Shown piece by piece: positions 16,555 through 24,698 of a stretch of 64,000 nucleotides of DNA. The stretch's first letter is position 1. Each line of letters opens with the position of its first letter. Source of the DNA: Streptomyces spiramyceticus. GTDB lineage: Bacteria; Actinomycetota; Actinomycetes; Streptomycetales; Streptomycetaceae. A program made the position numbers and the translations under genes. The stretch lies in assembly GCF_028807635.1 (NCBI RefSeq), contig NZ_JARBAX010000001.1, positions 310,001-374,000 of the forward strand. Reading direction: 5' to 3'. The notes under the pieces are model-generated. The model was not told where the DNA came from and made no database searches. It saw only the letters and a program-made list of their open reading frames with translations.

Positions 16555-16896
16555 GGTGATCTTCCTCGGAAGCTCGAAGCGTGATGGGGACCCCTGGGCC
16601 TTGCCGACCCTCCCCCTGTGGGGTCCGCCGGACGATCCGGGAAGGGTCAGCTTCGGGCGCCGCCGAAGGGCGCTGCGGCAGCGGCGAATGCCGGTGCCAG
16701 TGCGGTTGCGAGCGCGGTTGCGACTGCGACTGCGGCCGCTGCGGGGAATGCCCGGAACGCGGCAGCCTTCGGCGCGTCCGCGACTGCGGACCGCGCTGCG
16801 AGGAAGGCGTACCTGGACATAGCGCTGATCATGGCTGACGGGCGGGGCCGCGTCGAATGGTTTTCGCGCCCCTGGTACGGGAGTTCAGCAGGGAGG
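16555..16896. other. Gene-poor leader upstream of tuf3
   Basis: This 342-bp gap contains no certain gene. It has a hairpin-forming stretch (GACCCTCCCC near 16608 with GGGAAGGGTC at 16640-16649) between the possible tuf3 promoter and its start. It also holds a minus-strand 61-codon Ala-rich frame (16647-16832) with unusually many GCA codons. Either could be part of tuf3 control; neither is demonstrated. Confidence 0.4.
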
Positions 16897-17595
16897 TCAG
16901 AGGTTCTTGAGTGCCTCGCGCACCGACAGCGGCGCGAGCCGGTCCCTTGATCCCTCGACGAAGTCGCGTACCGCCGCCGGATCGGTCTTGGCGTACTCGC
17001 GCAGGCTCCAGCCGATGGCTTTGCGGATGAAGAAGTCGGCGTGGCGGGACTGGCGCAGGCAGTAGCCGAACAGCCGCTCCGCGTCGGTCGCTTCCTTGTA
17101 GCGGAGCTGGTGGAGCAGCGCCGTGCGTGCGACCCAGAGGTTCGCGTCCTCGATCCACGCGTCCATGACGGCCTTCAGCTCGGGATCGGCGGCGACCATC
17201 GGGCCGACGACATGCGCGGCGAGCGTGTCGACGGTGTCCCACCAGGGAGTGGTGACGACAAGATGCCGTACGACGGGCAGGAAGCCGGACGAGCAGCGCG
17301 CGACGTGGCGGCGCAGATAGTCGACGGCGAAGTAGTGGTACTCGCGCTCACGCAGGTCCCACGCCCTCAGCGCGATCGCCGTGCAGTCCGCCTCGTCGGG
17401 ACGCGGGAGGCCGCTGAGGACCGTACGGGAGAGGACCCGGCGCTCGGGCGTGGGGATGCCGAGGAACGGTGCGATGCCCTTCATGTACGCCGCGGCCTGC
17501 GCGGCGCGCGTCGCGTCGGCGGCGGCCGGGTACACGGTGGTGAGCCGCTCCAGCACGGTGTCGGCGAGTTCGCTGGGCGGGACTCCCAAGGTCAT
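16897..17595 (-). CDS. DNA alkylation repair protein (AlkD-like HEAT repeat)
   Basis: A 232-residue all-helical protein of the AlkD/AlkC DNA glycosylase family, which excises N3- and N7-alkylated purines. YMKGIAPFLGIPTPERR near residues 37-53 is the family entry motif. WDLREREYHYFAVDYL, TPWWDTVDTLAAHVVGP and FFIRKAIGWSLREYAKTDP carry the conserved Trp/Asp/Arg residues that grip the lesion. ATG 17595 is chosen over the upstream GTG for its MTLGVPPSE start. It is divergent from the TVP38 gene. Confidence 0.9.
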   Translation of the reverse strand: MTLGVPPSELADTVLERLTTVYPAAADATRAAQAAAYMKGIAPFLGIPTPERRVLSRTVLSGLPRPDEADCTAIALRAWDLREREYHYFAVDYLRRHVARCSSGFLPVVRHLVVTTPWWDTVDTLAAHVVGPMVAADPELKAVMDAWIEDANLWVARTALLHQLRYKEATDAERLFGYCLRQSRHADFFIRKAIGWSLREYAKTDPAAVRDFVEGSRDRLAPLSVREALKNL

Positions 17596-17644
17596 GCGGT
17601 GCACATTACGGCGATCACATACCTTTCTCGGTTACTCTCCCCGG

Positions 17645-18397
17645 ATGCTCCAGCCCGCCGCCGAGCCCGCGGCCCCGCCCGCACTCCCCCCGCCCGCTGT
17701 CCCTCCCGCCGTCCCGCCCGCCGGTTTCACTCTCCGCTGCACCAAGCTGCTGCTCTCCCCGTGGTCGCGGCTCTCGCTGCTCGTGGTGGTGCTGGCCTCG
17801 GCCGCGACGACGATGTTGGTCCTCGAACCGCAGCGGCTGATCGGCGCGGGCTGGCCGCCGCAGGTGAGCGGCGGCGCGGCCGTCGTGCTGTTCGGGGTCG
17901 CGTACGGGCTGTGCACCGCAGCGTTCGTGCCGCGGCCGCTTCTCAATCTGGCGGCGGGCGCCCTGTTCGGTTCTCAGGCCGGGCTCGCATCGGCCGTCGC
18001 GGGAACGGTACTTGGTGCCGGAATCGCATTCGGGCTCGGCCGCGTGCTCGGCCAGGACGCGCTGCGGCCGCTGCTGCGCGGGCGGGCGCTGCTGGCGGCG
18101 GACGGCCAGCTGAGCCGGCACGGATTCCGCACGATGCTGGCGATCCGGCTGTTCCCCGGTGTGCCGTTCGCGGCGGCCAATTACTGTGCGGCGGTCTCGC
18201 GCATGGGGTGGCTGCCGTTCCTGCTGGCGACGGGGCTCGGTTCGATCCCGAACACGGCGGCGTACGTCGTCGCGGGCAGCAGCGCTTCGTCCCCGACGTC
18301 CCCCGCCTTCCTGATCTCGATGGCGTGCATCGCGCTGCCCGCGCTGGGCGGGGCGGTGGTCGCCTGGCGAAAGCGCCACCGCCTGCGCGGCCGTTGA
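17645..18397 (+). CDS. TVP38/TMEM64 family membrane protein
   Basis: A 250-residue membrane protein of the SNARE-associated/VTT-domain family, distantly related to DedA. A Pro/Ala-rich 25-residue cytoplasmic start precedes the first helix (LSLLVVVLASAATTMLVL). FVPRPLLNLAAGALFG and FRTMLAIRLFPGVPFAAANY are the VTT-domain signatures; the second contains the conserved Arg-Pro. It may move lipids across the membrane; function inferred from the family only. The cluster of ATCGAT palindromes follows its stop. Confidence 0.88.
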   Translation: MLQPAAEPAAPPALPPPAVPPAVPPAGFTLRCTKLLLSPWSRLSLLVVVLASAATTMLVLEPQRLIGAGWPPQVSGGAAVVLFGVAYGLCTAAFVPRPLLNLAAGALFGSQAGLASAVAGTVLGAGIAFGLGRVLGQDALRPLLRGRALLAADGQLSRHGFRTMLAIRLFPGVPFAAANYCAAVSRMGWLPFLLATGLGSIPNTAAYVVAGSSASSPTSPAFLISMACIALPALGGAVVAWRKRHRLRGR

Positions 18398-18403
18398 TCC
18401 GGC

Positions 18404-18448
18404 GGATCGATCCATCGATCGAATCGATCCTTCGATAATCCAATCGAT
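18404..18448. repeat. Cluster of four ATCGAT palindromes between convergent genes
   Basis: ATCGAT occurs at 18406-18411, 18414-18419, 18423-18428 and 18443-18448, very dense for a ~72% G+C genome. GGATCGAT (18404-18411) can pair with ATCGATCC (18423-18430), so a hairpin terminator between the TVP38 and thiolase genes is one explanation. Confidence 0.7.
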
Positions 18449-18462
18449 CGACGATCCAGCAG

Positions 18463-19632
18463 TCAGAGGGCTTCCAGCACAGTGGCGTTCGCGAGTCCGC
18501 CCGCCTCGCACATGGTCTGCAAGCCGTAGCGCGCTCCGCGTGCGCGCATCGCGTGGACGAGCGTGGTCATCAGCCGCGTGCCGCTGGCCCCCAGCGGGTG
18601 CCCCAGCGCGATCGCGCCGCCGTGCACGTTCACCTTCTCCGGGTCGGCGCCCGTCTCCTGGAGCCAGGCGAGGACGACGCTCGCGAACGCCTCGTTGACC
18701 TCGAAGAGATCGATGTCGTCCAGGCCGAGACCGGCCCGCTGCAGCACCTTCTCGGTGGCGGGCAGCACGCCGGTGAGCATCAGCAGCGGGTCCGAGCCGG
18801 TGACGGCGAAGCTGTGCAGCCGGGCGAGGGGGCGCAGGCCGAGCCGCGTGGCCGTCTCGCCGGACGTGATCAGTACGGCCGATGCACCGTCGTTGACGGG
18901 GCTGCTGTTCCCCGCGGTGACCGACCAGTCGATCTGCGGGAACCGCTCGGCGAAGACGGGGTCGACGAAGGACGGCTTCAGGCCGGCGAGTATCTCCGGT
19001 GTGGTGGCGGGCCGTACGGACTCGTCGGCTGCCACCCCGGCGATGGGCGCGATCTCGGCGCCGAAGAGACCGTCGGCCTGTGCCCGCGCGGCCCGCCGGT
19101 GCGAGGTGGTGGCGAACTCGTCCATCTGCTCCCGGCCGATGGACCACTTCGCGGCGATGAGCTCGGCGCTGATGCCCTGCGGGACGAGCCCCTCCGGATA
19201 GCGGGCGGCGACACCGGGGCCGAAGGGGTCGGCGCCCGCGGGCACGTTCGACCACATCGGTACGCGGCTCATCGACTCGACGCCGCAGGCCACGACCATG
19301 TCGTACGCACCGGACATGACGCCCTGTGCGGCAAAGTGCACGGCCTGCTGGGAGGAGCCGCACTGCCGGTCCACGGTGGTGGCGGGCACGGCCTCGGGGA
19401 ATCCGGCCGACAGCCAGGCGTACCGGGTGGTGTTCATGGCCTGTTCGCCGACCTGGTCCACGGTGCCGCCGACGACGTCGTCGACGAGGGCGGGGTCGAT
19501 GCCGCTGCGGTCGACGAGAGCCCGCAGCGCGCGGGCGAGCAGCTCGACGGGGTGTACGTGGCTGAGGGCGCCGTTGGCCTTGCCCTTGCCGATGGGAGTA
19601 CGTACCGCTTCGACGATGACGGCGTCACGCAT
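18463..19632 (-). CDS. Acetyl-CoA acetyltransferase (thiolase)
   Basis: A complete 389-residue type II thiolase. The acyl-accepting Cys91 lies in DRQCGSSQQAVH, with NEAFASVVLAWLQ, GGAIALGHPLGASG (catalytic His) and MCEAGG (second Cys) in the C-terminal half. It thiolytically cleaves 3-ketoacyl-CoA or condenses acetyl-CoA. It stands alone, so a beta-oxidation or acetoacetyl-CoA role cannot be separated. It is divergent from an HxlR-family regulator and shares a promoter with a twofold AGTTGGAAAA repeat, suggesting direct control. Confidence 0.94.
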   Translation of the reverse strand: MRDAVIVEAVRTPIGKGKANGALSHVHPVELLARALRALVDRSGIDPALVDDVVGGTVDQVGEQAMNTTRYAWLSAGFPEAVPATTVDRQCGSSQQAVHFAAQGVMSGAYDMVVACGVESMSRVPMWSNVPAGADPFGPGVAARYPEGLVPQGISAELIAAKWSIGREQMDEFATTSHRRAARAQADGLFGAEIAPIAGVAADESVRPATTPEILAGLKPSFVDPVFAERFPQIDWSVTAGNSSPVNDGASAVLITSGETATRLGLRPLARLHSFAVTGSDPLLMLTGVLPATEKVLQRAGLGLDDIDLFEVNEAFASVVLAWLQETGADPEKVNVHGGAIALGHPLGASGTRLMTTLVHAMRARGARYGLQTMCEAGGLANATVLEAL

Positions 19633-19662
19633 GGGTGTCTCCTTGCCCAGCCAGTGAGGGTT

Positions 19663-19704
19663 AGTTGGAAAACTGGATCCACAATAACTCCGCGAGTTGG
19701 AAAA
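19663..19704. promoter_or_regulatory. Direct repeat AGTTGGAAAA in the thiolase/HxlR promoter
   Basis: Identical AGTTGGAAAA copies lie at 19663-19672 and 19695-19704, 32 bp (about three helical turns) apart. They sit in the only AT-rich patch between the divergent genes, so both face the same side of the helix. Likely sites for the adjacent HxlR regulator. Confidence 0.6.
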
Positions 19705-19731
19705 ACAAACCCTCCCCCTTAGAGTGGCCGC

Positions 19732-20187
19732 ATGAAGGACCCTCGCCCGTGCTCGATCGCCGACACCCTCGCCCTCGTGGGCGAGAAGTACTCGCTGCTC
19801 GTACTCCGCGAGGTGTTCCTGGGCGTACGGCGCTTCGACCGCATCGCGCGCAACATCGGCGCCCCGCGCGACATCCTCACCACGCGCCTGCGCCGCCTCG
19901 TCGAGGCCGGAGTACTGGAGAAGGTCCCCTACAACGAGCGCCCCCAGCGCTTCGAGTACCGCCCCACAGAGGCGGGCCTCGAACTGGAACCCGTACTGCT
20001 CACACTCATGGCCTGGGGCGACCGTCACCTCGCCGACAAGCCCCCGGTGGATCTCGAACACTCCTGCGGCGCCCGGCTGACCCCTGTCGTCACCTGCGCG
20101 ACCTGCGGCGACAAGGTCGAACACGACGCCCTGACCCCGCACGTCCGCGCGCCCGGCTGGACACCGGCGGGCCCGGTCTCCACCTGA
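19732..20187 (+). CDS. HxlR-family transcriptional regulator
   Basis: A 151-residue winged-helix protein. PCSIADTLALVGEKYSLLVLRE with FDRIARNIGAPRDILTTRLRRL is the HxlR core, although the usual Trp of KWTLLIL is Tyr here. The wing is EKVPYNERPQRFEYRPTEAG. A C-terminal extension (residues ~110-151) carries CGARL and CATCGDKV, three to four cysteines that could bind zinc or sense redox state. Divergent from the thiolase gene. Confidence 0.92.
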   Translation: MKDPRPCSIADTLALVGEKYSLLVLREVFLGVRRFDRIARNIGAPRDILTTRLRRLVEAGVLEKVPYNERPQRFEYRPTEAGLELEPVLLTLMAWGDRHLADKPPVDLEHSCGARLTPVVTCATCGDKVEHDALTPHVRAPGWTPAGPVST

Positions 20188-20308
20188 TCCGGTACGGATA
20201 CGGGGGCTTCCCGCAGCGGCGTTCCGCGCGGACGATACGCTGCGCACCAACTGACCTGACGGCACCTGCACGCTGCTGCACAAATACATCTGGGACGGCA
20301 TTAGCCCC

Positions 20309-21184
20309 ATGAGTTGGTTCGAATCATTCATCCTCGGACTCGTCCAGGGGCTCACCGAGTTTCTGCCGATCTCGTCCAGCGCCCATCTGCGGCTCACGGC
20401 GGCTTTCGCCGGCTGGCACGACCCGGGTGCGGCCTTCACCGCGATCACCCAGATCGGCACCGAGGCGGCCGTCCTCATCTACTTCCGCAAGGACATCGCC
20501 CGGATCATCTCCGCGTGGTGCCGGTCCCTCTTCGACCGCTCGATGCGCGGGGACCACGACGCCAAGATGGGCTGGCTCGTCATCGTCGGCTCGATCCCCA
20601 TCGGCGTGCTCGGTGTCACCTTCAAGGACGAGATCGAGGGCCCGTTCCGCGATCTGCGCCTGATCGCCACCACGCTGATCGTCATGGGCATCGTCCTCGG
20701 CATCGCCGACCGCCTCGCGGCCCGCGACGAAGAGGGCGGCAAGCACCGGGCGGTCAAGGAGCGCAAGACGCTCAGGGAACTCGGCGTGCGAGACGGTCTG
20801 ATCTTCGGCGTCTGTCAGGCGATGGCCCTGATCCCGGGCGTCTCCCGCTCCGGCGCCACGATCAGTGGTGGCCTCCTGATGGGCTACACCCGCGAGGCGG
20901 CGGCCCGTTACTCCTTCCTGCTGGCCATTCCCGCCGTGCTGGCGTCAGGCGCGTTCGAGCTCAAGGACGCGAGCGAGGGCGGCCATGTGTCGTGGGGCCC
21001 GACGATCTTCGCGACGATCATCGCTTTCGTCGTCGGATACGCGGTCATCGCATGGTTCATGAAGTTCATTACGACCAAGAGCTTCATGCCGTTCGTGATC
21101 TACCGGATCGTGCTCGGCATCGTGCTGTTCATCCTGGTCGGCATGGGCGTACTGAGCCCGCACGCGGGCGAGTCGGCAGGCTGA
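20309..21184 (+). CDS. uppP: Undecaprenyl-diphosphatase (UppP/BacA)
   Basis: A 291-residue polytopic membrane phosphatase that recycles undecaprenyl pyrophosphate for cell-wall synthesis and gives bacitracin tolerance. Motif 1 is GLTEFLPISSSAHL (Glu17, SSSAH 22-26). Motif 2 is PGVSRSGATISGG, starting at Pro176, with the catalytic Arg. The C terminus has the FMPFVIYRIVLG helix. Length and both motifs are standard. It is a single gene with its own ~120-bp promoter region. Confidence 0.96.
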   Translation: MSWFESFILGLVQGLTEFLPISSSAHLRLTAAFAGWHDPGAAFTAITQIGTEAAVLIYFRKDIARIISAWCRSLFDRSMRGDHDAKMGWLVIVGSIPIGVLGVTFKDEIEGPFRDLRLIATTLIVMGIVLGIADRLAARDEEGGKHRAVKERKTLRELGVRDGLIFGVCQAMALIPGVSRSGATISGGLLMGYTREAAARYSFLLAIPAVLASGAFELKDASEGGHVSWGPTIFATIIAFVVGYAVIAWFMKFITTKSFMPFVIYRIVLGIVLFILVGMGVLSPHAGESAG

Positions 21185-21210
21185 TCAAGGCAGGCCGCCA
21201 GGCCGGCCGA

Positions 21211-22146
21211 TCACCAATGCGAGGGGCGAGTCAGTGACGGCGAAAGCCTGGTACTGGCGTCGCCCTTCGCCGCGTTGACCTGGGACTGCGTCAGGAAGAA
21301 ACTCCCCGTGAGGTCGGCGCCGCCGAGGTCCGCGTCCCGCAGGTCGGCGCCGATCAGGTCGGCCACCCTCAGGTCGGCACCCCTGAGGTCGGCGCCGATG
21401 AGGTAGGCGCCTCTCAGGTTCGCACCGTGCAGATCGGCGCCCCTGAGGTCGGCCCCGATGAGGTCGGCGCCCCTGCGGTCCTTCTTCTTGGTTCCCTTGC
21501 GGCCCTTCTGGTGCCGGACTCCGGCCCGGACCAGTTCGCTCGTACGCAGCAGCAGAACGTTCACCTCCTGCCGGTGCGCCGCCACGTCCAGCTCCAGCAG
21601 CGAGTCGGGGCTCCCCTGCGAGAGGCGTTCGATCGTGTCGAAGGCGACGCGGAGGTCGGCGTGTATCTCGCGGGCCGGTTTCAGCGTCAGGGCCTCGGTC
21701 AGGTACCAGAGCAGCTCGTGGAGCTGGCGCACGACGGGGAGCAGGGCGAACATCTGCGGTGCGGTCTGCGGTGCCTGCCGCCAGTCCTGTCCCGCGTAGG
21801 TCACCTGGGAGATCTTCTGGCCCGCGCCGAAGCAGTCGTACACGGTGCAGCCCTGAAAGCCCTGCGGCCTCAGGCGCTCGTGAATGCCGCAACGGAAGTC
21901 CGTGTCCAGATTGGGGCACGGCTGCCCGGCGTCCTTGTCGATCGCGAAGTCCGCGGAGGCCGAGAAGGCCAGTGCGACACAACACAGTCCGAAGCAATTC
22001 CCGCAGTCGGACCGGAGGACGGAGACACCGCGGCCGGGGCGGGATTCGGCGAGTTCGCGCTGATCGGACAAGGTGCGCAGTCTCCTGGCGTACGGCGGGC
22101 TCCGCGGCTCGGCGCCCGGCTCCCCCACCGTATCCGGTGGTCCCAC
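21211..22146 (-). CDS. Pentapeptide-repeat protein with N-terminal cysteine clusters
   Basis: A 311-residue protein of two parts. The N-terminal ~115 residues carry eight or more cysteines ([12 protein letters not shown], then [32 protein letters not shown]). The C-terminal part, residues ~220-290, has pentapeptide repeats A(D/N)LxG ([20 protein letters not shown]) that form a right-handed quadrilateral beta-helix. A basic [13 protein letters not shown] linker joins them. The Cys region suggests Zn or Fe-S binding. Function unknown; the same arrangement occurs in other actinomycetes. Confidence 0.85.
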   Translation of the reverse strand: MGPPDTVGEPGAEPRSPPYARRLRTLSDQRELAESRPGRGVSVLRSDCGNCFGLCCVALAFSASADFAIDKDAGQPCPNLDTDFRCGIHERLRPQGFQGCTVYDCFGAGQKISQVTYAGQDWRQAPQTAPQMFALLPVVRQLHELLWYLTEALTLKPAREIHADLRVAFDTIERLSQGSPDSLLELDVAAHRQEVNVLLLRTSELVRAGVRHQKGRKGTKKKDRRGADLIGADLRGADLHGANLRGAYLIGADLRGADLRVADLIGADLRDADLGGADLTGSFFLTQSQVNAAKGDASTRLSPSLTRPSHW

Positions 22147-22204
22147 AGCGAAAACCGCTGACGCCCTGGTGCTTACTGTCAGTGCCTGCGCGTACTCTTA
22201 TCGC

Positions 22205-22378
22205 ATGTACCGCTCTCCCCCGCCGTCTGGTTCCGTGCGCCCCCTCACCGAGGCGAACGAGGCGATCCGCGCGCTGGTCGAGTCGCGCGCGGACGGCGCA
22301 TGGCCTGCGGACGAGTACGAATCGCTGCTCCTGCAGTGGGCCGCGGCGGTGCGCGGCGAGGTGGCCGAAGCCGCCTGA
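22205..22378 (+). CDS. Small conserved hypothetical protein (57 residues)
   Basis: ATG 22205 opens a 57-residue frame with typical streptomycete codon use. EANEAIRALVESRADGAWPADEYESLLLQWAAAVR resembles a helical small protein common in Streptomyces next to pentapeptide/NTF2 genes. No signal peptide, metal motif or membrane segment. It is divergent from the pentapeptide gene. Function unknown. Confidence 0.7.
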   Translation: MYRSPPPSGSVRPLTEANEAIRALVESRADGAWPADEYESLLLQWAAAVRGEVAEAA

Positions 22379-22547
22379 CGCTCCGGGGCGCCGCTGCTCA
22401 CGCGGTGTGCACGGGCAGAGCGCGGGCCCAAGTGGGGCAACCGCCGTTCCGCAGAGATCCCCGAACACAACCCGTACAGATCATCGAGCGCCGAGTAGCG
22501 CCGTACGGGCTCTTGGCGCGGAGCCCGCGCTGCCACAGACTGAGCCG

Positions 22548-23021
22548 ATGACACAGCGTGTGGAGCTTGCGACCGTGCTGGACCGACTGGCCGTCGATGC
22601 GGTGATCACCGGGTACGCGGTCGCCGTGGACGACGCCAACTGGTCCGACTACCGCGCCCTGTTCACCCCGGACGGCCGCGCCGACTACCGCACGGCGGGC
22701 GGCATCGAGGGCCCCGCCACCGAAGTCGCCGACTGGCTGGCCGAGACGATGCGGCTCTTCCCCGTACGTCAGCACCTCATCGTCAACCGGCGCCTGCGGC
22801 TGGAGGACCTGCACGGGGACACGGGCGACCGGGCGGAGCTCCAGGCCGACTATGTGAACCCGATGCGTTTCGAAGCCGTGCCCGGCGGCGATTCCGAATC
22901 CTCCACGGCCCCCAATTTCCTGTCCGGCGGGCGGTACACCTTCGGTCTGCGGCGCACGGAAAGCGGCTGGCTGTTGCGTTCCGTGGTCGTCCACGAGAAG
23001 TGGCGGCGTACGAGCTACTGA
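22548..23021 (+). CDS. NTF2-fold (SnoaL-like) protein
   Basis: A 157-residue protein of the SnoaL_4/NTF2-like superfamily. LDRLAVDAVITGYAVAVDDANWSDYRALFTPDGRADYR is the standard helix-strand entry, with the DD...W...LF..D pattern. HLIVNRRLRLED and GGRYTFGLRRTESGWLLRSVVVHEKW are the closing strands. Members include ring-hydroxylating dioxygenase beta-subunit relatives and ketosteroid isomerase-like enzymes; no catalytic assignment can be made. ATG 22548 is the conserved start. Confidence 0.85.
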   Translation: MTQRVELATVLDRLAVDAVITGYAVAVDDANWSDYRALFTPDGRADYRTAGGIEGPATEVADWLAETMRLFPVRQHLIVNRRLRLEDLHGDTGDRAELQADYVNPMRFEAVPGGDSESSTAPNFLSGGRYTFGLRRTESGWLLRSVVVHEKWRRTSY

Positions 23022-23099
23022 TCCGCCGCGGCGCCCCGCCGCCCACTGTCCGCGATCGCCGCGCTCATCCACACTGGGGACAGGACTAGGAGGCGCAGC

Positions 23100-24698
23100 A
23101 TGCGGATTCCGGCCGACCGGTGGGACTGGCTGTCGTCGCGCTGGCGGCGCGGCGCGGTCGCGGTGGTGCTCGGCGCGCTCCCCGCACTGGCCTTCCCCGA
23201 GCCGTCGCTTTGGTGGTTCGCGTACGTCGCCCTGGTGCCGTGGATGCTGCTGATCCGCACGGCGCCGACGGGCCGGCGCGCGGCGCTGGACGGCTGGCTG
23301 GGCGGCATCGGCTTCATGATCGCTGTGCATCACTGGCTGGTGCCGAGCCTGCATGTGTTCATCGTGGTCCTGGCCGGGCTGCTGGCTGTGCTCTGGCTGC
23401 CCTGGGGCTGGCTGGTCAGAAAGATGCTCGGAGGTACGCCGTCACTCACCCGGGCTACGGCCGCCCTGGTAGTCGTCCCCTCCGGTTGGCTGACGGCCGA
23501 ACTGGTCAGGTCCTGGGAGGGGCTGGGCGGACCCTGGGGGCTGCTCGGGTCGAGCCAGTGGCAGGTCGACCCGGCGCTGCGGCTGGCTTCGCTCGGCGGC
23601 ATCTGGCTGGTGAGCCTCCTGGTGGTCGCGGTGAACACCGGCATCACCGTGCTCGTGGCAGTGCCCTCCGCCCGCAAACCGGCGGCGGCCGGGGTGGTGG
23701 GCTGTGCGGTGGCGGCGGGCGCGGCCTGGGCGTGGGCGCCGCGCACCGAGGAGACCGGCCGGGTGCGGGTCGCGGTCGTTCAGCCCGGAATCGTCGGCGC
23801 CCAGGGTGGCCTCAGCGGCCGCGAGGGGCGCTTCGCGCGCAGCGAGGCGCTCACCCGAGACCTCGCCGGGCAGGACCTCGATCTGGTGGTCTGGGGCGAG
23901 AGCAGCGTCGGCCAGGACCTGGCGGCCCGCCCCGATCTGGCGGACAGAATAGCCGCTCTGTCCCGGACCGTCGGCGCCCCTCTGCTGGTCAATGTGGACG
24001 CGCGGCGCTCCGACCGGCCCGGCATCTTCAAGAGCTCCGTGCTCGTCGGCCCGCAGGGCCCGACCGGCAACCGCTACGACAAGATGCGCCTGGTCCCCTT
24101 CGGCGAGTACATCCCGGCGCGCGATGTGCTCGGCTGGGCCACATCGGTGGGCAAGGCCGCGGCCGAGGACCGCAGGCGCGGCGAGAGCCCGGTGGTGATG
24201 ACCCTGCCGGGCAGCGGCACGGCCGGCCTGCGGGTGGGTCCGCTGGTGTGCTTCGAGTCGGCGTTCCCCGACATGAGCAGGAAGCTGACCCGGAGCGGCG
24301 CCCAGGTCCTGGTCACGCAGTCGGCGACCTCGACGTTCCAGGAGAGCTGGGCGCCCGAGCAGCACGCCTCGCTCGCGGCAGTGCGGGCGGCGGAGAACGG
24401 CCGCCCCGTCGTGCACGCGACCCTGACCGGTGTCACCGCGGTGTACGGCCAGGACGGCGAAAGGATCGGCTCGACACTGGGTACGGACGACAGCGCGTCC
24501 GCGGTGTACGACATCCCGCTGGCCCAGGGCACCACGGTGTTCGTCCGCACCGGCGACTGGGCGGTCTACAGCGCACTGGCCGTGCTGGCGCTGCTGTGCG
24601 TGGCCGAGGGCGTACGGGCCCTCAGGCGGCCTGCTCCTGAGCCGCCCGAACCACCCGCTCGCACAGCTCGTGAGTCAGCAGCGCATCCTGGGCGCTGA
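23100..24698 (+). CDS. lnt: Apolipoprotein N-acyltransferase
   Basis: A 532-residue membrane enzyme that N-acylates the lipoprotein cysteine. About six hydrophobic N-terminal helices (residues 15-215) precede a nitrilase-fold domain. The catalytic triad is recognisable: Glu in VVWGESSVGQD, Lys in NRYDKMRLVPFGEY, and Cys384 in GPLVCFESAFP. A final helix (WAVYSALAVLALLCVAEG) anchors the C terminus. AGGAGG ends 4 nt before ATG 23100. The last 77 bp overlap the convergent oxidoreductase gene. Two lnt genes are common in Streptomyces. Confidence 0.93.
   Translation: MRIPADRWDWLSSRWRRGAVAVVLGALPALAFPEPSLWWFAYVALVPWMLLIRTAPTGRRAALDGWLGGIGFMIAVHHWLVPSLHVFIVVLAGLLAVLWLPWGWLVRKMLGGTPSLTRATAALVVVPSGWLTAELVRSWEGLGGPWGLLGSSQWQVDPALRLASLGGIWLVSLLVVAVNTGITVLVAVPSARKPAAAGVVGCAVAAGAAWAWAPRTEETGRVRVAVVQPGIVGAQGGLSGREGRFARSEALTRDLAGQDLDLVVWGESSVGQDLAARPDLADRIAALSRTVGAPLLVNVDARRSDRPGIFKSSVLVGPQGPTGNRYDKMRLVPFGEYIPARDVLGWATSVGKAAAEDRRRGESPVVMTLPGSGTAGLRVGPLVCFESAFPDMSRKLTRSGAQVLVTQSATSTFQESWAPEQHASLAAVRAAENGRPVVHATLTGVTAVYGQDGERIGSTLGTDDSASAVYDIPLAQGTTVFVRTGDWAVYSALAVLALLCVAEGVRALRRPAPEPPEPPARTARESAAHPGR

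Noticed and set aside
16647..16832. Ala-rich 61-codon gene before tuf3
   Set aside because: Codon use (many GCA) is unlike the neighbours and there is no clear ribosome site, so it is noted as part of the leader, not listed as a gene.
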